Below are positions 24,959 to 33,721 of a stretch of 45,886 nucleotides of DNA, piece after piece. Below the pieces are notes generated by a model that had not been told where the DNA came from, did no database searches, and saw only the letters and a list, made by a program, of their open reading frames with translations. Every line of letters starts with the position of its first letter. The stretch's first letter is position 1. The DNA comes from Rhodospirillales bacterium Ga0074136 (lineage in GTDB: Bacteria; Pseudomonadota; Alphaproteobacteria; Acetobacterales; Acetobacteraceae): assembly GCA_001464375.1 (NCBI GenBank), contig LNEW01000016.1, positions 1 through 45,886 on the forward strand, written 5' to 3'. The position numbers and the translations under genes are program-made.

Positions 24959-25435
24959 TCAACCGATGCGGCGGTAGCGCGCCGACATCACCGGGTGCCA
25001 GCTGCCATCCTCGGCCTGCATGCGCGAGGTCAGCGTGCGCGCGTCGTCACCCTGCAGCGCGATGATGTCCTGGTAGGGCGCGAGCCCACCGGTGCCGAAA
25101 TTCGGCCCGACCGTGTCCAGCGTCAGCGTGTCGCCCGCCAGCGCGCCGCGATAGGCCCAGAGATGCGTCATCATCGACGCGACGAAGGTGCCGACGAAGG
25201 CGCCCTGCGCCGGGTCGAAGCCGATCGTCATCAGGCTGTGTGCCGCACCGCCGCCGGGCATCTCGCCCTCGCCCTCGGCCAGGACCCACAGGCCGCCGAG
25301 GCTGCGGACGCGCTCGATGCCGGTCATCCGCGTCGGTGCCTCGCCCGGCGCGCCCGGGCATTCGCCGTCCATCTGCCAGGCGCCGACCAGGCGCTGGAGC
25401 CAGCGGTGTTCCGGGCCGGGCTGCGGGATGTCCAT
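24959..25435 (-). CDS. DUF1579 domain protein
   Basis: This 158-residue protein matches the DUF1579 pattern: EHRWLQRLVGAWQMDGE at the N-terminus, GGLWVLAEGEGEM, MTIGFDPAQGAFVGTF and a C-terminal MSARYRRIG. The family is a small calycin-like beta barrel of unknown function, often encoded next to AHSA1/SRPBCC proteins, as here. AAGGAG precedes the ATG at good spacing. Probably co-transcribed with the ArsR and AHSA1 genes. Confidence 0.8.
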   Translation of the reverse strand: MDIPQPGPEHRWLQRLVGAWQMDGECPGAPGEAPTRMTGIERVRSLGGLWVLAEGEGEMPGGGAAHSLMTIGFDPAQGAFVGTFVASMMTHLWAYRGALAGDTLTLDTVGPNFGTGGLAPYQDIIALQGDDARTLTSRMQAEDGSWHPVMSARYRRIG

Positions 25436-25449
25436 GATGAGTCTCCTTG

Positions 25450-25887
25450 TCAGGCGGCGTCGAAGCGCGCCACCAGGCGGTCGAGCGATTCCGTCCAGCC
25501 GCGGCGGTGACGCGTGGCGGTGCCTTCGTCGGCGAAGCGGTCATGCGTGACGGTCACCTCGGTACCCTCGGCGATCACGCGGAAGACGACGGTGACGCGC
25601 GAAACACGCTCGGGCGCATTGCTCCAGGCCCAGGAGAACACCAGGCGTTGCTGCGGCACGATCTCGGCATAGGTGCCCGAAACCTCGTGCCGCGCACCGG
25701 TATCCTCGGTCAGCAGCACGCGGAAGCGGCCGCCTTCGCGCGCGTCGATCTCCGCCTCGGCCACGGTCGTGTGGTGCGGGCCCCACCACAGGGCGAGGAT
25801 CTCGGGCTGCGTCCAGGCCGCGAACACCGCGTCAGGCGCCGCCTTGATGCGCCGCACCAGCGTCAGGCTCGGCACCACGGCGGTCAC
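25450..25887 (-). CDS. SRPBCC/AHSA1 domain protein
   Basis: This 145-residue START-like fold protein has VRRIKAAPDAVFAAWTQPE, LALWWGPHHTTV, GTYAEIVPQQRLVFSW and C-terminal GWTESLDRLVARFDAA, the standard AHSA1 pattern. GTG at 25887 overlaps the stop of the ArsR gene as GTGA. AHSA1-like proteins bind hydrophobic ligands or act as Hsp90-type activators; in bacterial ArsR-AHSA1 pairs the ligand is unknown. Confidence 0.85.
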   Translation of the reverse strand: MTAVVPSLTLVRRIKAAPDAVFAAWTQPEILALWWGPHHTTVAEAEIDAREGGRFRVLLTEDTGARHEVSGTYAEIVPQQRLVFSWAWSNAPERVSRVTVVFRVIAEGTEVTVTHDRFADEGTATRHRRGWTESLDRLVARFDAA

Positions 25888-26216
25888 GCCTTGCGCTCCA
25901 GCGCGGCGGCCAGGCGGTCGAGGCTCTCCGACCAGAAGCGCTGGTAGCGCACGAGCCAGCCCATGGCATCCTCCATCGGTGCGGCGGTGAGGCAGCAGGT
26001 GACGGTGCGTCCGGCCTTGCGGCGCGCGACCAGCCCGGCCCCTTCCAGAACATCCAGGTGCTTCATCACCGCTGGCAGCGACATGGGCAGCGGGCGGGCG
26101 ATCTCGCTCACGCTCAGCGCGTCGTCGGCGGCCAGGCGCTCGACGATGGCGCGGCGCGTCGGGTCCGACAGGGCGCCGAAGATGCGGTCCAGCCTCGGGT
26201 GGCTTAAGTCAACCAT
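25884..26216 (-). CDS. ArsR-family HTH repressor
   Basis: This 110-residue winged-helix regulator has DPTRRAIVERL, LSVSEIARPLPMSLPAVMKHLDVLEGAGLV and RRKAGRTVTCCL. The metal-binding CxC of classical ArsR/SmtB is not visible in helix 3, so it probably senses something other than arsenite or zinc; the group usually travels with AHSA1 proteins. A palindrome covers its start codon, consistent with autoregulation of the whole operon down to the MoaD-like gene. Confidence 0.85.
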   Translation of the reverse strand: MVDLSHPRLDRIFGALSDPTRRAIVERLAADDALSVSEIARPLPMSLPAVMKHLDVLEGAGLVARRKAGRTVTCCLTAAPMEDAMGWLVRYQRFWSESLDRLAAALERKA

Positions 26217-26227
26217 ACGGTTAACTT
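26206..26227. promoter_or_regulatory. Likely ArsR operator over the operon start
   Basis: AAGTCAACC (26206-26214) and GGTTAACTT (26219-26227) form an inverted repeat with one mismatch around ATAC. The site overlaps the arsR ATG (26214-26216). Its AT content stands out from the GC-rich surroundings and its size fits a dimeric winged-helix repressor. The position implies that binding would block initiation. Confidence 0.6.
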
Positions 26228-26270
26228 ACTGGCAGCCTCGCCGGCGCGTCAAATCCTTTCGCGCGGCAGT

Positions 26271-26666
26271 TCAGGGTGCGAGGACGATGACCCGCACCTG
26301 GCTCGGCACGATCCGGCAACCGGGGCAGTTCGTGTTGTTCTGCAGCGACATGGAGGTCAACCGCGTCACCGGCATTCCGCCCACCAGGGTGGTGAAGGAC
26401 CCGATCAGGTGGCGCGAGGGTCCCATCACCGTGCCCGAGGCCACGCCCGTCGCGACACCGGCATTGTCGCCGTTCGTGAGAGGCGTGGTGGTGCCCATGT
26501 TGTGCATCGGCGCGCCGAGCACCAGCGTGGTGAACTGGCTCGGCACCGCCGTCGGTCCCATGGCGATGTTCGGATACGGGATCGGGATGGGGGCCGGCAC
26601 GGCGGGCGTCAGGCAGACATCGGGGAAGCCCATGTCCATGCCCATCATCTGGGTATTGGCGAACAT
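26271..26666 (-). CDS. DUF4150 PAAR-like type VI spike-tip protein
   Basis: The 131-residue protein has VCLTPAVPAPIPIPYPNIA, TPLTNGDNAG, PSRHLIGSFTTLVGGMPV and a CPGC near the C-terminus, the DUF4150 pattern. DUF4150 domains sharpen the VgrG spike and can carry toxins, but this one is the bare domain with no effector extension. GGAGAGG precedes the ATG. It is the last gene of the vgrG cassette. Confidence 0.85.
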   Translation of the reverse strand: MFANTQMMGMDMGFPDVCLTPAVPAPIPIPYPNIAMGPTAVPSQFTTLVLGAPMHNMGTTTPLTNGDNAGVATGVASGTVMGPSRHLIGSFTTLVGGMPVTRLTSMSLQNNTNCPGCRIVPSQVRVIVLAP

Positions 26667-26677
26667 CGCGCCTCTCC

Positions 26678-27277
26678 TCAGCCCATGTGGATCTGGGCGC
26701 CGTCGATCTTGACGACCAGACCCGCCTGCAGCGTCGTGGTGTCGCCCTTCAGCCCCAGATGCCCGCTGGCCCGCTGGTCGATGTCGCGCGCGCGCAGGTG
26801 CTCGCCTTCCTCGACGAAGCGATAGCTGCGGCGGAACCGGCCGATGATCCGCGTGGCGATGGTCTCGATCGCCTCCGCGATGGCCGAGACGGTGCCGAGC
26901 CGTGCATCCGTGCGGGTGGCGCTGACGCCGAGCGTCCCGGTCGCGACCTGCGTCGTGGCGGCTTCCATCACCAGCGTCTCGGCGGCGAGGTTCAGCCGCC
27001 CGCCATCGGCGGCGACCGTCGCACCATCGGGCAGCGCCACGCGCATCGCGGCATCGCCGCGCCGGTCCAGCACCGCGAGAACATAGGTCAGCGGCCCCGC
27101 CTGGCCGAGCAGCACGACATCGCCCGGCTCCGGTTGCACGAGGCAGGAGAAGGCGCGCCGGGCCACCGCCTCGTGCCCATCGCGCAGCACGATCAACAGG
27201 TCGCCCGTGCGCGAGAGCACCTCCGCCGCCTGGCCATCCATGGTCGCGAGGGCCGAAAATCCGCTGATCGCATTCAT
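26678..27277 (-). CDS. DUF3540 type VI cassette protein
   Basis: This 199-residue protein has an OB-like N-terminal half (ARRAFSCLVQPEPGDVVLL) and a C-terminal half with LNLAAETLVMEAATTQV and ARDIDQRASGHLGLKGD, the pattern of DUF3540 proteins found next to DUF2169 and DUF4150 genes. The C-terminal part resembles the repetitive beta-helix seen in VgrG shafts. It may be a spike adaptor or assembly factor; exact role unknown. Confidence 0.78.
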   Translation of the reverse strand: MNAISGFSALATMDGQAAEVLSRTGDLLIVLRDGHEAVARRAFSCLVQPEPGDVVLLGQAGPLTYVLAVLDRRGDAAMRVALPDGATVAADGGRLNLAAETLVMEAATTQVATGTLGVSATRTDARLGTVSAIAEAIETIATRIIGRFRRSYRFVEEGEHLRARDIDQRASGHLGLKGDTTTLQAGLVVKIDGAQIHMG

Positions 27278-27304
27278 CTGCCGTGCTCCGTCTCGATGGT
27301 CATC

Positions 27305-28366
27305 TCAGGTGCCAGCCCAGCGCTGCTGCCATTGTTCGGCGCGCGCGCGGTCCTCGTCGGGTCGCAGGGCCGCGCGGCGGTCAGGGATACGCGCGCCGGC
27401 CTCGCGGATCATATGAAGGTTTGCACGGAACAGCGTGACGCCCGCGAGGTCGGCGCCTTCGAGATTGGCGTGGCTGAGGTCGGCATAGGTCATGTCGCAT
27501 TGGCCGAAGCGCGCGCGCGGCGCGACCATGCCGACACAGATCGCCTGGTACATCCGCGCGCCGGTCGCATCGGCCTCGGTCAGGTCCGCACCCGACAGGA
27601 TGGCGTTCGAGAGGTCCGCGCCGCGCAGCACCGCACCCGCGAGCTTCGCCTCCAGCAGGATGGCCTTCGCCATCGTCGCACCCTCGAAGCGCGCACCCGC
27701 GGCCTTGGCCTTCTGCATGCCGGCCTGGGTGAGGTCGGCACCCGACAGGTCGCAGCCGGTCAGGTCGCATTCCGTGAACTGGCAGCCCGACAGGCCCAGC
27801 CCCTGTAGCGAGCGCCCGGCGAACATGCCGAACATGAACACCGTGCGGAAGAAGCGCGCACCCGCGAGGTTCGCCTCGCGCAGGTCGGATTCGATGAAGA
27901 CGGCGTCCTCGCAGGCGGCGCCGGCGAGGTCGATCCCGTCGGTCCGGCACTTCATGAAGCGCGTCTTGGTCAGGTTCGCCTCGGCGAAGGAGGCGCGTGT
28001 GAGCCGGCACTGCACGATGGTCGCGACCTGCAGCGCCGCGCCGGCGAACACCGCGCCGCGCAGGCCACAATTCACCGCGCTCCAGGTCTGCGCCTTCACG
28101 CCGGCCAGGCGCGCCCGCGTCATGTGGCATTCGGCGAAGCTCGACTGCGCCAGGCAGGCACCCGACAGGTCGGCACCGTCGAAGCGCACATTCGCCGCGA
28201 CCGATTCGCGGAAATTCGCGTCGCGCAGATTGGCGTTGGTGAAATCGGCGCCTTCCAGGATGGCGCCCGACAGGTCGGCACCCGCCAGGTCCGCGCCCGC
28301 CCAGCTTCGCTCGCGGCCGATCACCTCGCCGTCGCGCACCATCGCCTCGATCGCTGCGCGGCTCAT
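27305..28366 (-). CDS. Pentapeptide-repeat protein of the type VI cassette
   Basis: This 353-residue protein is almost entirely A(D/N)LXX-type pentapeptide repeats from about residue 20 to 320 (GADLAGADLSGAILEGADF and so on), predicted to form a right-handed quadrilateral beta-helix. A short N-terminal helix (AAIEAMVRDGEVIGRER) and a charged C-terminus flank it. The ATG overlaps the stop of the DUF2169 fusion gene as ATGA. Possible roles are spike adaptor or DNA-mimic; neither is shown by sequence. Confidence 0.82.
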   Translation of the reverse strand: MSRAAIEAMVRDGEVIGRERSWAGADLAGADLSGAILEGADFTNANLRDANFRESVAANVRFDGADLSGACLAQSSFAECHMTRARLAGVKAQTWSAVNCGLRGAVFAGAALQVATIVQCRLTRASFAEANLTKTRFMKCRTDGIDLAGAACEDAVFIESDLREANLAGARFFRTVFMFGMFAGRSLQGLGLSGCQFTECDLTGCDLSGADLTQAGMQKAKAAGARFEGATMAKAILLEAKLAGAVLRGADLSNAILSGADLTEADATGARMYQAICVGMVAPRARFGQCDMTYADLSHANLEGADLAGVTLFRANLHMIREAGARIPDRRAALRPDEDRARAEQWQQRWAGT

Positions 28367-30969
28367 GTCGGGCTCCGGCGCGGATGGATGCGCGCGCGAC
28401 TGCGCTGGATACGCTCGTAGCGTGTCGCGTTGTCGCCATGTATGCGCGCCAGGTCGGCCTCGTGCAGGCTGCTGTCGCTGAGGTCGGTGCCGCGGATATC
28501 CGCGCGCGACAGGACTGCGCCCATGAGGTCCGCCCGCGTGATGCGCGCGGCCCGGAGGTCGGCCGCGGTGAAGCGCGCATTGCGCGCCCGCGCCAGGTCG
28601 AAGGTCGCGCCCTGGAGGTTGCTGTCGGAGAGGTCGGCATCGTCCAGCAGCGCGCGGTCGAACACCGCACCTGCGAGGTTGCTGCCGCGCAGGTTGGCGC
28701 CGGCACAGCGCGCGCCGGTGAAGCGTGCGCCTTGCAACGTGCAGTTTTCCACGAAGACGGCCTTCGACATCTCCGCCCCCGCGAAGACGATGCCTTCGGC
28801 CTTGATGCTGAAGAAGGTCGCCTGCGTCAAAATGGCCCCGGTGAAGTCGGCATTCCGCAGGTCGGCGTTGATGAAGATCGCCTTCTCGAACCGCGCGCCC
28901 GCCGCCCGCACGCCGGCGAGGTCGGCATCGAGCAGCATCAGCCCGGCGCAGATCGATTCCGACAGATCCGCTCCGGCGAAGGAGGTATCCCCCAGCATCG
29001 CGCCCGACAGGTCGGCGCGCAGGAAGCGGGCGCTGCGCATGTCCGCGCCGCGCAGCACGGCGCCGCGCAGGCGCGCATTGGTCAGGTCCGCCCCGCCGAG
29101 CTTCGCGCGGCCGAGATTGGCGCCATCAAGTTCCGCCCCGACCAGCACCGCGCCTTCGAGCCGGGCATGCGCCAGCACCGCGCGTTCGAGCCGCGCGCTG
29201 CTGAGATTGGCGCCGGCGAGGTCAGCGCCATCCAGCCAGGCGTCGGTCAGGTCGAAGCCCGAAAGGTCCAGGCCCGACAGATCCGCGCCGCACAGATCCG
29301 CACGGGCGGCGTTGCGCCGGCCATCCATCAGCCGCGCCCGCACCGCTGCATTAGCGCCCGCATCCAGGCGACGCGCCGGGTCCTGCTGGTCTGCCCCGTC
29401 GATGTAGCCCTGGCGCTGTGCCGCCTCGAAGTCGGTCAGGCGCTGCATCGCCGCCGGGTCGCCCAGCATGCCGCGCAGCACGCCGGCATCCCCGCCGGAC
29501 GCCTCGATCTGCGCGGCATTGGCCTGCATCTGCGCCACGGTCGCGGCGGCCGAGAAACGCGGCGGCCCCGACGGGCGCTGCTTCGGGTCGACCGGCGTCA
29601 TCCCGGCCTGGACCGCGACCTCGCGCGACTGCGCCTCCATCCTGGTGCGGATCTCGTTGCCGGCGACCTGGCGCTCGGCCGCTTCCTTGCGGACGCGCTC
29701 GATCACCGCCGGCAGGTTCTCGAGGCTCGGCACCGGCTCGGGCGCCTGGGGCGGCGGCGGGGCGTAGACCTCTGGGTCGAGGTCGAGCGCCACCAGCCTC
29801 TCGCGCGTCGCGGCATTCTGCTTGAGCGCACGCTGGTGGGCGCGCTTGGCGAGCAGGCCCTGCTCCTCGTTCATCACGCGTTCCGCCTCCATGTCGGGGT
29901 CGGGAACGATCAGCTCGGCCGGCACCAGCGCGCTGTCGCGCAGCGCCTCCAGCGAGCCGAATTCGGGGTCGAGCCGTTGCTCCACCACCGCCTGGAAGGC
30001 CGCGGTCGGCCGCGGCGCGCCCAGCATGTCGGCGCCAAGCACCAGGCGCGTGACGTCGCGCGCGTCTTCCTCCATCACGCGCGTGCGACCATGGTGGATC
30101 ATCACAAGCCGCTTATGCGCTGGAAAAAACCAAACCGTGGTGAGCGAGAGTGGAATGTCCTCGAGCCCGCTGCCACCGCGGCGCTGGATCAGGATGCGCG
30201 GCTGGATACCCGGCAGGCGGCCGGTGATCTCGGGCTCGCTCGGGTGCATGTTGGCGATCGCGTAGTCCTCGTCGCCACGCAGGAAAGCGGCAAAGCGCTG
30301 GTCGGGGCTCGCGGCCATGAAAACGCGCCAGTCAGTGTCGCGCGCGAAGCCGGGGAAATCCTCCTCCAGCCACTTCTGGTCGTGCGTACCGGCCAGGCGC
30401 TGGCGTTGCGGCCAGCCAAGGTCGTGCGGGCCGTAATTGACCGGCTCGGGCGTGCGTGGCCGGTCGGCACCCTGGGGCAGCACGACGTTGGGCAGCGCAA
30501 CGCGGAACCCGACGCCCTGGATCGGCACTTCGTCGATGCCGCGGCCGAGCGGATTCTGCGGGTACTTCGTGCCCCCGTAGGAGCGGTCCCAGCCCATCGG
30601 CATCTCGGTGAAGGGCATCGGCTGGGTGGGCACGCCGTCCTCGATATGGCGGTCGCCCACGGCTGCCACGCGCTTGGTCAGCGTACCGAGCCGCACAGAT
30701 GTGGTGATGGTCTGTACCGGCCGCCCGCCCGGTGCGAAGGCGCTGCCTGACACCAGGAACTCCGCTGCCGTCTTGGGCAGCACCATGTCGAGCGGCGTTT
30801 CGGGTGGCAGCGCCTTGGCAAGGAACTTCCACATCGCCACCTCGCCCAACAACGCCGGGCGGTCGCCCATCGGGCAGAAGCTGACCGCCGCGACACTGAG
30901 GAAAAAGCGACGGCCGAATTCCATCGGCCGTGTCAGCACATTCAGGGCGAGCGGCTTGAAGGTCTTCAT
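28363..30969 (-). CDS. DUF2169 type VI adaptor fused to pentapeptide repeats
   Basis: The 868-residue protein starts with a DUF2169 domain (about 1-330; landmarks PTQPMPFTEMPMGWDRSYGG, NPLGRG and PHDLGWPQR). A mixed helical linker (330-560) follows, then a long pentapeptide-repeat region from about 565 to 850. DUF2169 proteins are accessory to VgrG/PAAR-like spikes and are thought to help load effectors. The fusion puts the repeat scaffold on the adaptor itself, while a second repeat protein is encoded directly downstream. No toxin motif is evident. Confidence 0.82.
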   Translation of the reverse strand: MKTFKPLALNVLTRPMEFGRRFFLSVAAVSFCPMGDRPALLGEVAMWKFLAKALPPETPLDMVLPKTAAEFLVSGSAFAPGGRPVQTITTSVRLGTLTKRVAAVGDRHIEDGVPTQPMPFTEMPMGWDRSYGGTKYPQNPLGRGIDEVPIQGVGFRVALPNVVLPQGADRPRTPEPVNYGPHDLGWPQRQRLAGTHDQKWLEEDFPGFARDTDWRVFMAASPDQRFAAFLRGDEDYAIANMHPSEPEITGRLPGIQPRILIQRRGGSGLEDIPLSLTTVWFFPAHKRLVMIHHGRTRVMEEDARDVTRLVLGADMLGAPRPTAAFQAVVEQRLDPEFGSLEALRDSALVPAELIVPDPDMEAERVMNEEQGLLAKRAHQRALKQNAATRERLVALDLDPEVYAPPPPQAPEPVPSLENLPAVIERVRKEAAERQVAGNEIRTRMEAQSREVAVQAGMTPVDPKQRPSGPPRFSAAATVAQMQANAAQIEASGGDAGVLRGMLGDPAAMQRLTDFEAAQRQGYIDGADQQDPARRLDAGANAAVRARLMDGRRNAARADLCGADLSGLDLSGFDLTDAWLDGADLAGANLSSARLERAVLAHARLEGAVLVGAELDGANLGRAKLGGADLTNARLRGAVLRGADMRSARFLRADLSGAMLGDTSFAGADLSESICAGLMLLDADLAGVRAAGARFEKAIFINADLRNADFTGAILTQATFFSIKAEGIVFAGAEMSKAVFVENCTLQGARFTGARCAGANLRGSNLAGAVFDRALLDDADLSDSNLQGATFDLARARNARFTAADLRAARITRADLMGAVLSRADIRGTDLSDSSLHEADLARIHGDNATRYERIQRSRARIHPRRSPT

Positions 30970-30988
30970 GCGGGCTGGCCGGCCGGCG

Positions 30989-31333
30989 TCACGGTGAGAT
31001 CGCGACGAGGTCGGGCCGCGCCGGGTCGTAGCGGACCGGGAGGTTGCCGCCCGGGCTCAGAGCGGTCACCTCCACCATCGACATGACCCGCCGGATCGAG
31101 GCCTGCCAGGGCGGACGTCCCTCGGCGGTGACTTCCAGGTGGACAATGACGATGGGCATGCTGTTGCGGCGGCTCCCCGTATCCTCGAGGCGCAGGATGC
31201 GGGCGGTGGCTGGCAGGCCTTCGGCACGCACGCGCGATTCCTGGCGGTGCCGCAGATACGCCGGCCCATAGAAGAATGCCGGGATCGCCAGCACGACGGC
31301 GGCGATGAGTGCCAATTGCCAGAGACCGCGCAT
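30989..31333 (-). CDS. Small DUF3592-like membrane protein
   Basis: This 114-residue protein has one N-terminal membrane helix (LALIAAVVLAIPAFFYGPAYL) and a beta-rich tail (ARILRLEDTGSRRNSMPIVIVHLEV, ending NLPVRYDPARPDLVAI). The pattern is that of DUF3592 proteins. It lies between vgrG and the DUF2169 gene with 15- and 19-bp gaps, so it is cotranscribed. In this setting it could be an immunity protein or an assembly factor; sequence does not decide. Confidence 0.7.
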   Translation of the reverse strand: MRGLWQLALIAAVVLAIPAFFYGPAYLRHRQESRVRAEGLPATARILRLEDTGSRRNSMPIVIVHLEVTAEGRPPWQASIRRVMSMVEVTALSPGGNLPVRYDPARPDLVAISP

Positions 31334-31348
31334 ATGCCGTGCCCGCCT

Positions 31349-33505
31349 TCAGGAATGCAGCGTGAAGCCGGTCTTGACCGAAAACGTATAGGTGTAGGCC
31401 TTCATCGACTTGTTCTTGATCTCGACCGCGCCGTTGGCGATCGCGATGCCGAAATTATCGATCTTCATGCCGACCGTGCCGATCACCATGCCGATGTTCT
31501 CGATCTTGAAGCCGCAGTTGCTCTGCACGAAACCATAGGCATCGCCGTTCGTGGCACCCGTATTGTAGAAGTTGGGCGTGGTCTGCAACAGGTTCGGCGC
31601 GACGTGGTTGATGACCGCGGCGCTGGTCACTGTCATCGGCGAAGGCGTGGTGATGGTGATGGCACCGCCGATCGTCAGGGTCATGGTGCCGCCGACCGTA
31701 TCGGTCACCGAACCACCAATGGTGCGGGTGACGCCGCCCGCCACGGTCTCGGTGATTGAGCCGCCAATGGTCCGCGTCTCGTTGGCCGCGTAGGTCTCGG
31801 TGACGTTGCCGGTCACCGTGCGTGTCTCGGTGCCGCCGATCGTCTCGTCGAATTTCTTGGTGACCTTCGTGGTCTTGTTACCCAGGATGGTGGTGGTCTC
31901 GTCGTTCTTGATGTCGGTGGTACGGTTGCCCGTGCCTTTCTCGCCGACTTTCCGGGTCTCGTTGTTCTCGACGATCGTGTTGAGGTCGTGCTCGGCGTTG
32001 ACGAAGATCTCTTCGCTTCCCTTCTTGTCTTCGAAGCGAATCTCGTTGGCGCCGCTGCCGCCCATGGAAGAATTGGACTTTATGCCCGACTGCGTCTTGT
32101 TGGCTGGCAGCGCATACGGGACCATGTTCTCGGCGTTGTAGACGCGCCCGGTGACGATGGGGCGGTCCGGGTCGCCCTCGAGGAAGTCGACGATCACCTC
32201 ATGCCCGATGCGCGGGATGTGCATCTGGCCCCAGTTCTTGCCCGCCCAGCCCTGCGACACGCGGATCCAGCAGGAGGAGGTCTCGTTCTTCTGGCCCAGA
32301 CGGTCCCAGTGGAACTGCACCTTCACCCGACCGTACTTGTCGGTGTGGATCTCCTCGCCGCTCGGCCCGGTCACGATCGCGGTCTGCGGGCCCTGCACGA
32401 AGGGCCGCGGCGTGACGCGTTCGGGGCGGTAGGGCACCTTCTTCGGGATGGCGACGAAATCGTTGGAATAGCGCGGGTCGCGCCCCTCGCGGCCCCACGC
32501 CTCGACCGTCCAGTGGGTGTAGTCCTCGGCGTGGTGGCGCAGCTCGGTCACCAGCAGCGCCGGCGTCGACGCATCGGCGATCTCCAGCTGCATGCCGGCA
32601 TGCAGCGGGCAGATCGAGCTTTCGCCGCGCAGCACCTCGTGGAAGGTCTCCTCGTTCTCGATGCGGTGCTTGGCCACGGCCGCGCCGGGCCCGGCGGCCT
32701 CGTAGATGCCGGGATAGTCGAAGCGTTCGCGGGACTTCATCTCGGCCACATTGATCGTGGTCGGCTGCGATGCCTCGAGCGACAGCGACGGGGTCTCGAA
32801 ATTGAAGTCGCGCAGCGTCCACTTGCCGGACCGGACCACCATCTCCCAATCGAGGCGCGACACCGACGATACGCCGCCATCATCGCCCAGGTAGCCAACC
32901 TCGCCGATCGGGCAGGGCGTTGCCGAGCTGTTGCTGTCCGCCAGGATCATCTTGTGTTCGGAATCGGTGTGCGTGTGCCAGTAGAAAATGCCCTCCTGCT
33001 CCATCAGGCGCTGGATGAAGTCGAGGGCGCTTTCGCGGTACTGCACGACGTAGTCGCGCGGTTCGTAGCTGCCCATCAGCTTCTTCTCGACGCTGGTGAC
33101 GCCGTGCAGCTGGAGCACCTCCATGATGATGTCGGGGATGGTTTTCTGCTGGAAGATCCGGCAGTCGCTGGTGCGCGACAGGAACCACAGGATCGGCACC
33201 ACCTCGGCATGCCACTCCATCGAATCGCCGCTGCGGTCGGAAATGCCGCGGCGCAGCTTGCGGATGTGGCCGTGCAGCGGGCGCTGCGCGATCCCCGTGA
33301 CGCCCTCGAGGTAGCCGAACTTGATGCGGACCGCAGTGCCGAGCAGCTTCGCGACATCGGCCGGCTTGGCCTGCGTCACGAATTTGACGTTGAACAGGAA
33401 CGGCTGGGAGATACGCTCCTCGCCCTCCAGCTCCGTGAGCATCGCGACGTCTTCGCCAAGCGTCGTCTGGATGGCAAGCACACGGTCCGTCTGCGAATAG
33501 GTCAC
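31349..33505 (-). CDS. vgrG: VgrG type VI secretion spike protein
   Basis: The 718-residue product has the gp27-like region (about 1-370), the gp5 OB-fold (about 380-470; KYGRVKVQFHWDR, CWIRVSQGWAGKNWG, PRIGHEVIVDFLEGDPDRP) and a repetitive shaft with many NETRTIGGSITETV-type repeats predicted to form the triple beta-helix. No catalytic C-terminal extension follows. GTG at 33505 has GGAGAAGG seven bases upstream, whereas the longer frame from 33550 begins inside a leader hairpin. It is the first gene of the spike cassette. Confidence 0.92.
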   Translation of the reverse strand: MTYSQTDRVLAIQTTLGEDVAMLTELEGEERISQPFLFNVKFVTQAKPADVAKLLGTAVRIKFGYLEGVTGIAQRPLHGHIRKLRRGISDRSGDSMEWHAEVVPILWFLSRTSDCRIFQQKTIPDIIMEVLQLHGVTSVEKKLMGSYEPRDYVVQYRESALDFIQRLMEQEGIFYWHTHTDSEHKMILADSNSSATPCPIGEVGYLGDDGGVSSVSRLDWEMVVRSGKWTLRDFNFETPSLSLEASQPTTINVAEMKSRERFDYPGIYEAAGPGAAVAKHRIENEETFHEVLRGESSICPLHAGMQLEIADASTPALLVTELRHHAEDYTHWTVEAWGREGRDPRYSNDFVAIPKKVPYRPERVTPRPFVQGPQTAIVTGPSGEEIHTDKYGRVKVQFHWDRLGQKNETSSCWIRVSQGWAGKNWGQMHIPRIGHEVIVDFLEGDPDRPIVTGRVYNAENMVPYALPANKTQSGIKSNSSMGGSGANEIRFEDKKGSEEIFVNAEHDLNTIVENNETRKVGEKGTGNRTTDIKNDETTTILGNKTTKVTKKFDETIGGTETRTVTGNVTETYAANETRTIGGSITETVAGGVTRTIGGSVTDTVGGTMTLTIGGAITITTPSPMTVTSAAVINHVAPNLLQTTPNFYNTGATNGDAYGFVQSNCGFKIENIGMVIGTVGMKIDNFGIAIANGAVEIKNKSMKAYTYTFSVKTGFTLHS

Positions 33506-33527
33506 GTTACGCCTTCTCCGTCCGCCT

Positions 33528-33542
33528 GGTCCGTATCGGACC
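33528..33542. promoter_or_regulatory. Inverted repeat in the vgrG leader
   Basis: GGTCCG and CGGACC are perfect reverse complements around TAT. The repeat lies 23-37 bases upstream of the vgrG GTG, just before the GGAGAAGG ribosome-binding site. It may form an RNA hairpin in the leader or bind a regulator. No clear sigma-70 or sigma-54 promoter was identified in the 216-bp divergent region. Confidence 0.35.
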
Positions 33543-33721
33543 TGAACCATACAGTGCCGTCATGAACCGAAAAAGCCATCGGTTGGGGTGAAACCTGCGA
33601 TGCACCTGCCGGCACGTCGATGAAGTGTTGCACAGAATGGCCCCGATCCGGGTGCGCTGTGCGCGCGGGCGGGGACGGCAGGCTTGGAATCGGCGCGCGG
33701 GTCGGGCTTTGTGGAGGCAGC

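Noticed and set aside
27305..30300. Regularly spaced DNA similarity that could suggest a repeat array or CRISPR
   Set aside because: The periodicity is 15 bases and in frame, explained by pentapeptide coding repeats; there are no direct repeats with unique spacers.
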